A stretch of DNA of 5,697 bases from positions 1 through 5,697 of the forward strand of contig JACQEV010000279.1 in assembly GCA_016200385.1 (NCBI GenBank), given 5' to 3'. The DNA comes from Candidatus Methylomirabilota bacterium. Lineage in GTDB: Bacteria > Methylomirabilota > Methylomirabilia > Methylomirabilales > Methylomirabilaceae. This document shows, piece after piece, positions 5,527 through 5,697 of this stretch. Under the pieces are notes generated by a model. It searched no databases, was not told where the DNA came from, and worked only from the letters and a program-made list of their open reading frames with translations. The position numbers and the translations under genes are program-made. Numbering within the stretch: the first letter of the stretch is position 1; each line of letters begins with the position of its first letter.

Positions 5527-5697
5527 TCAGATGGCACTGACGGCGAAGGTCAGATCCAGCCCCCGAAGTTTCTCGGGCGTGGGAATCCCGTCGTTCGACC
5601 AGCCGCGAAGACGGTAATACTCATCCAGCATCGCGTCCAGCTCAGCCGGCGGGCAATACATCCCTTGTGAGGGGCCGGAGGGGATCGGTTCGTGGAG
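5527..5697 (-). CDS. Aldehyde:ferredoxin oxidoreductase family protein, C-terminal end (partial)
   Basis: Only the last 56 codons and the TGA stop are in the window; the 5' part lies beyond the right edge. The translation contains EPIPSGPSQGMYCPP and then a block reading ELDAMLDEYYRLRGW followed by SNDGIPTPEKLRGLDL. The DEYYRLRGW...G.PTPEKL.GL pattern is the characteristic end of the aldehyde:ferredoxin oxidoreductase family (AFOR domain 3). These are tungsten- or molybdenum-pterin enzymes with a [4Fe-4S] cluster; they oxidise aldehydes to acids with ferredoxin, or in the benzoyl-CoA reductase BamB branch reduce an aromatic ring. The cofactor and cluster ligands lie upstream and cannot be seen, so the subfamily is undetermined. 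The gene runs toward the PDZ gene on the same strand, 316 bases away, with the structured element between them, so co-transcription is unlikely. Confidence 0.8.
   Translation of the reverse strand, partial: LHEPIPSGPSQGMYCPPAELDAMLDEYYRLRGWSNDGIPTPEKLRGLDLTFAVSAI

Overview
This window looks like a GC-rich bacterial chromosome segment. It carries ordinary housekeeping and accessory genes with Shine-Dalgarno starts and short spacers. The mix points to an anaerobic or facultative lineage such as Methylomirabilota (NC10), Nitrospirota or the former Deltaproteobacteria: a TIGR02757/DUF2400 protein, a CBS-rubredoxin fusion, and the tail of a tungsten-type aldehyde:ferredoxin oxidoreductase. This placement is an inference from gene content and composition, not a firm identification. 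No transposase, CRISPR array, tRNA or rRNA is visible.

Layout. Positions 1-120 are AT-rich (41 of 120 bases are G or C) and non-coding. Positions 121-544 return to GC-rich sequence without a convincing gene, but hold a small nested inverted-repeat structure at 313-399. Two forward genes follow: a JAMM/MPN metalloprotease-like protein (545-1075), then a TIGR02757-family protein with a GTG start (1123-1947). A convergent inositol monophosphatase-family gene (suhB-like, 2013-2795, minus) comes next. It is divergent from a class I SAM-dependent methyltransferase (2904-3689, plus), and a recognisable promoter for suhB lies between them. A CBS-CBS-rubredoxin-like protein (3876-4436, plus) has its own clear promoter and a strong ribosome binding site. 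It converges, with 15 bases between the stop codons, on an exported tandem-PDZ protein (4452-5210, minus). The interval between the PDZ gene and the right edge holds a GC-rich nested inverted-repeat block (5292-5466) that looks like a structured RNA. The right edge is the C-terminal 56 codons of an aldehyde:ferredoxin oxidoreductase-family enzyme on the minus strand (5527-5697), open at the window edge.

How the genes work together. Nothing here forms an obvious single pathway. Transcription is mostly in single-gene units, apart from a possible JAMM/TIGR02757 pair. Redox and metal themes recur (the Zn-type JAMM site, the Fe/Zn four-cysteine knuckle fused to CBS domains, and the AFOR tail), but the sequence does not show a functional link. 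The observations most worth following up are the candidate structured RNA, the orphan JAMM protein with a widened motif, the CBS-rubredoxin fusion, and the glycosylase-like motif in the TIGR02757 protein.
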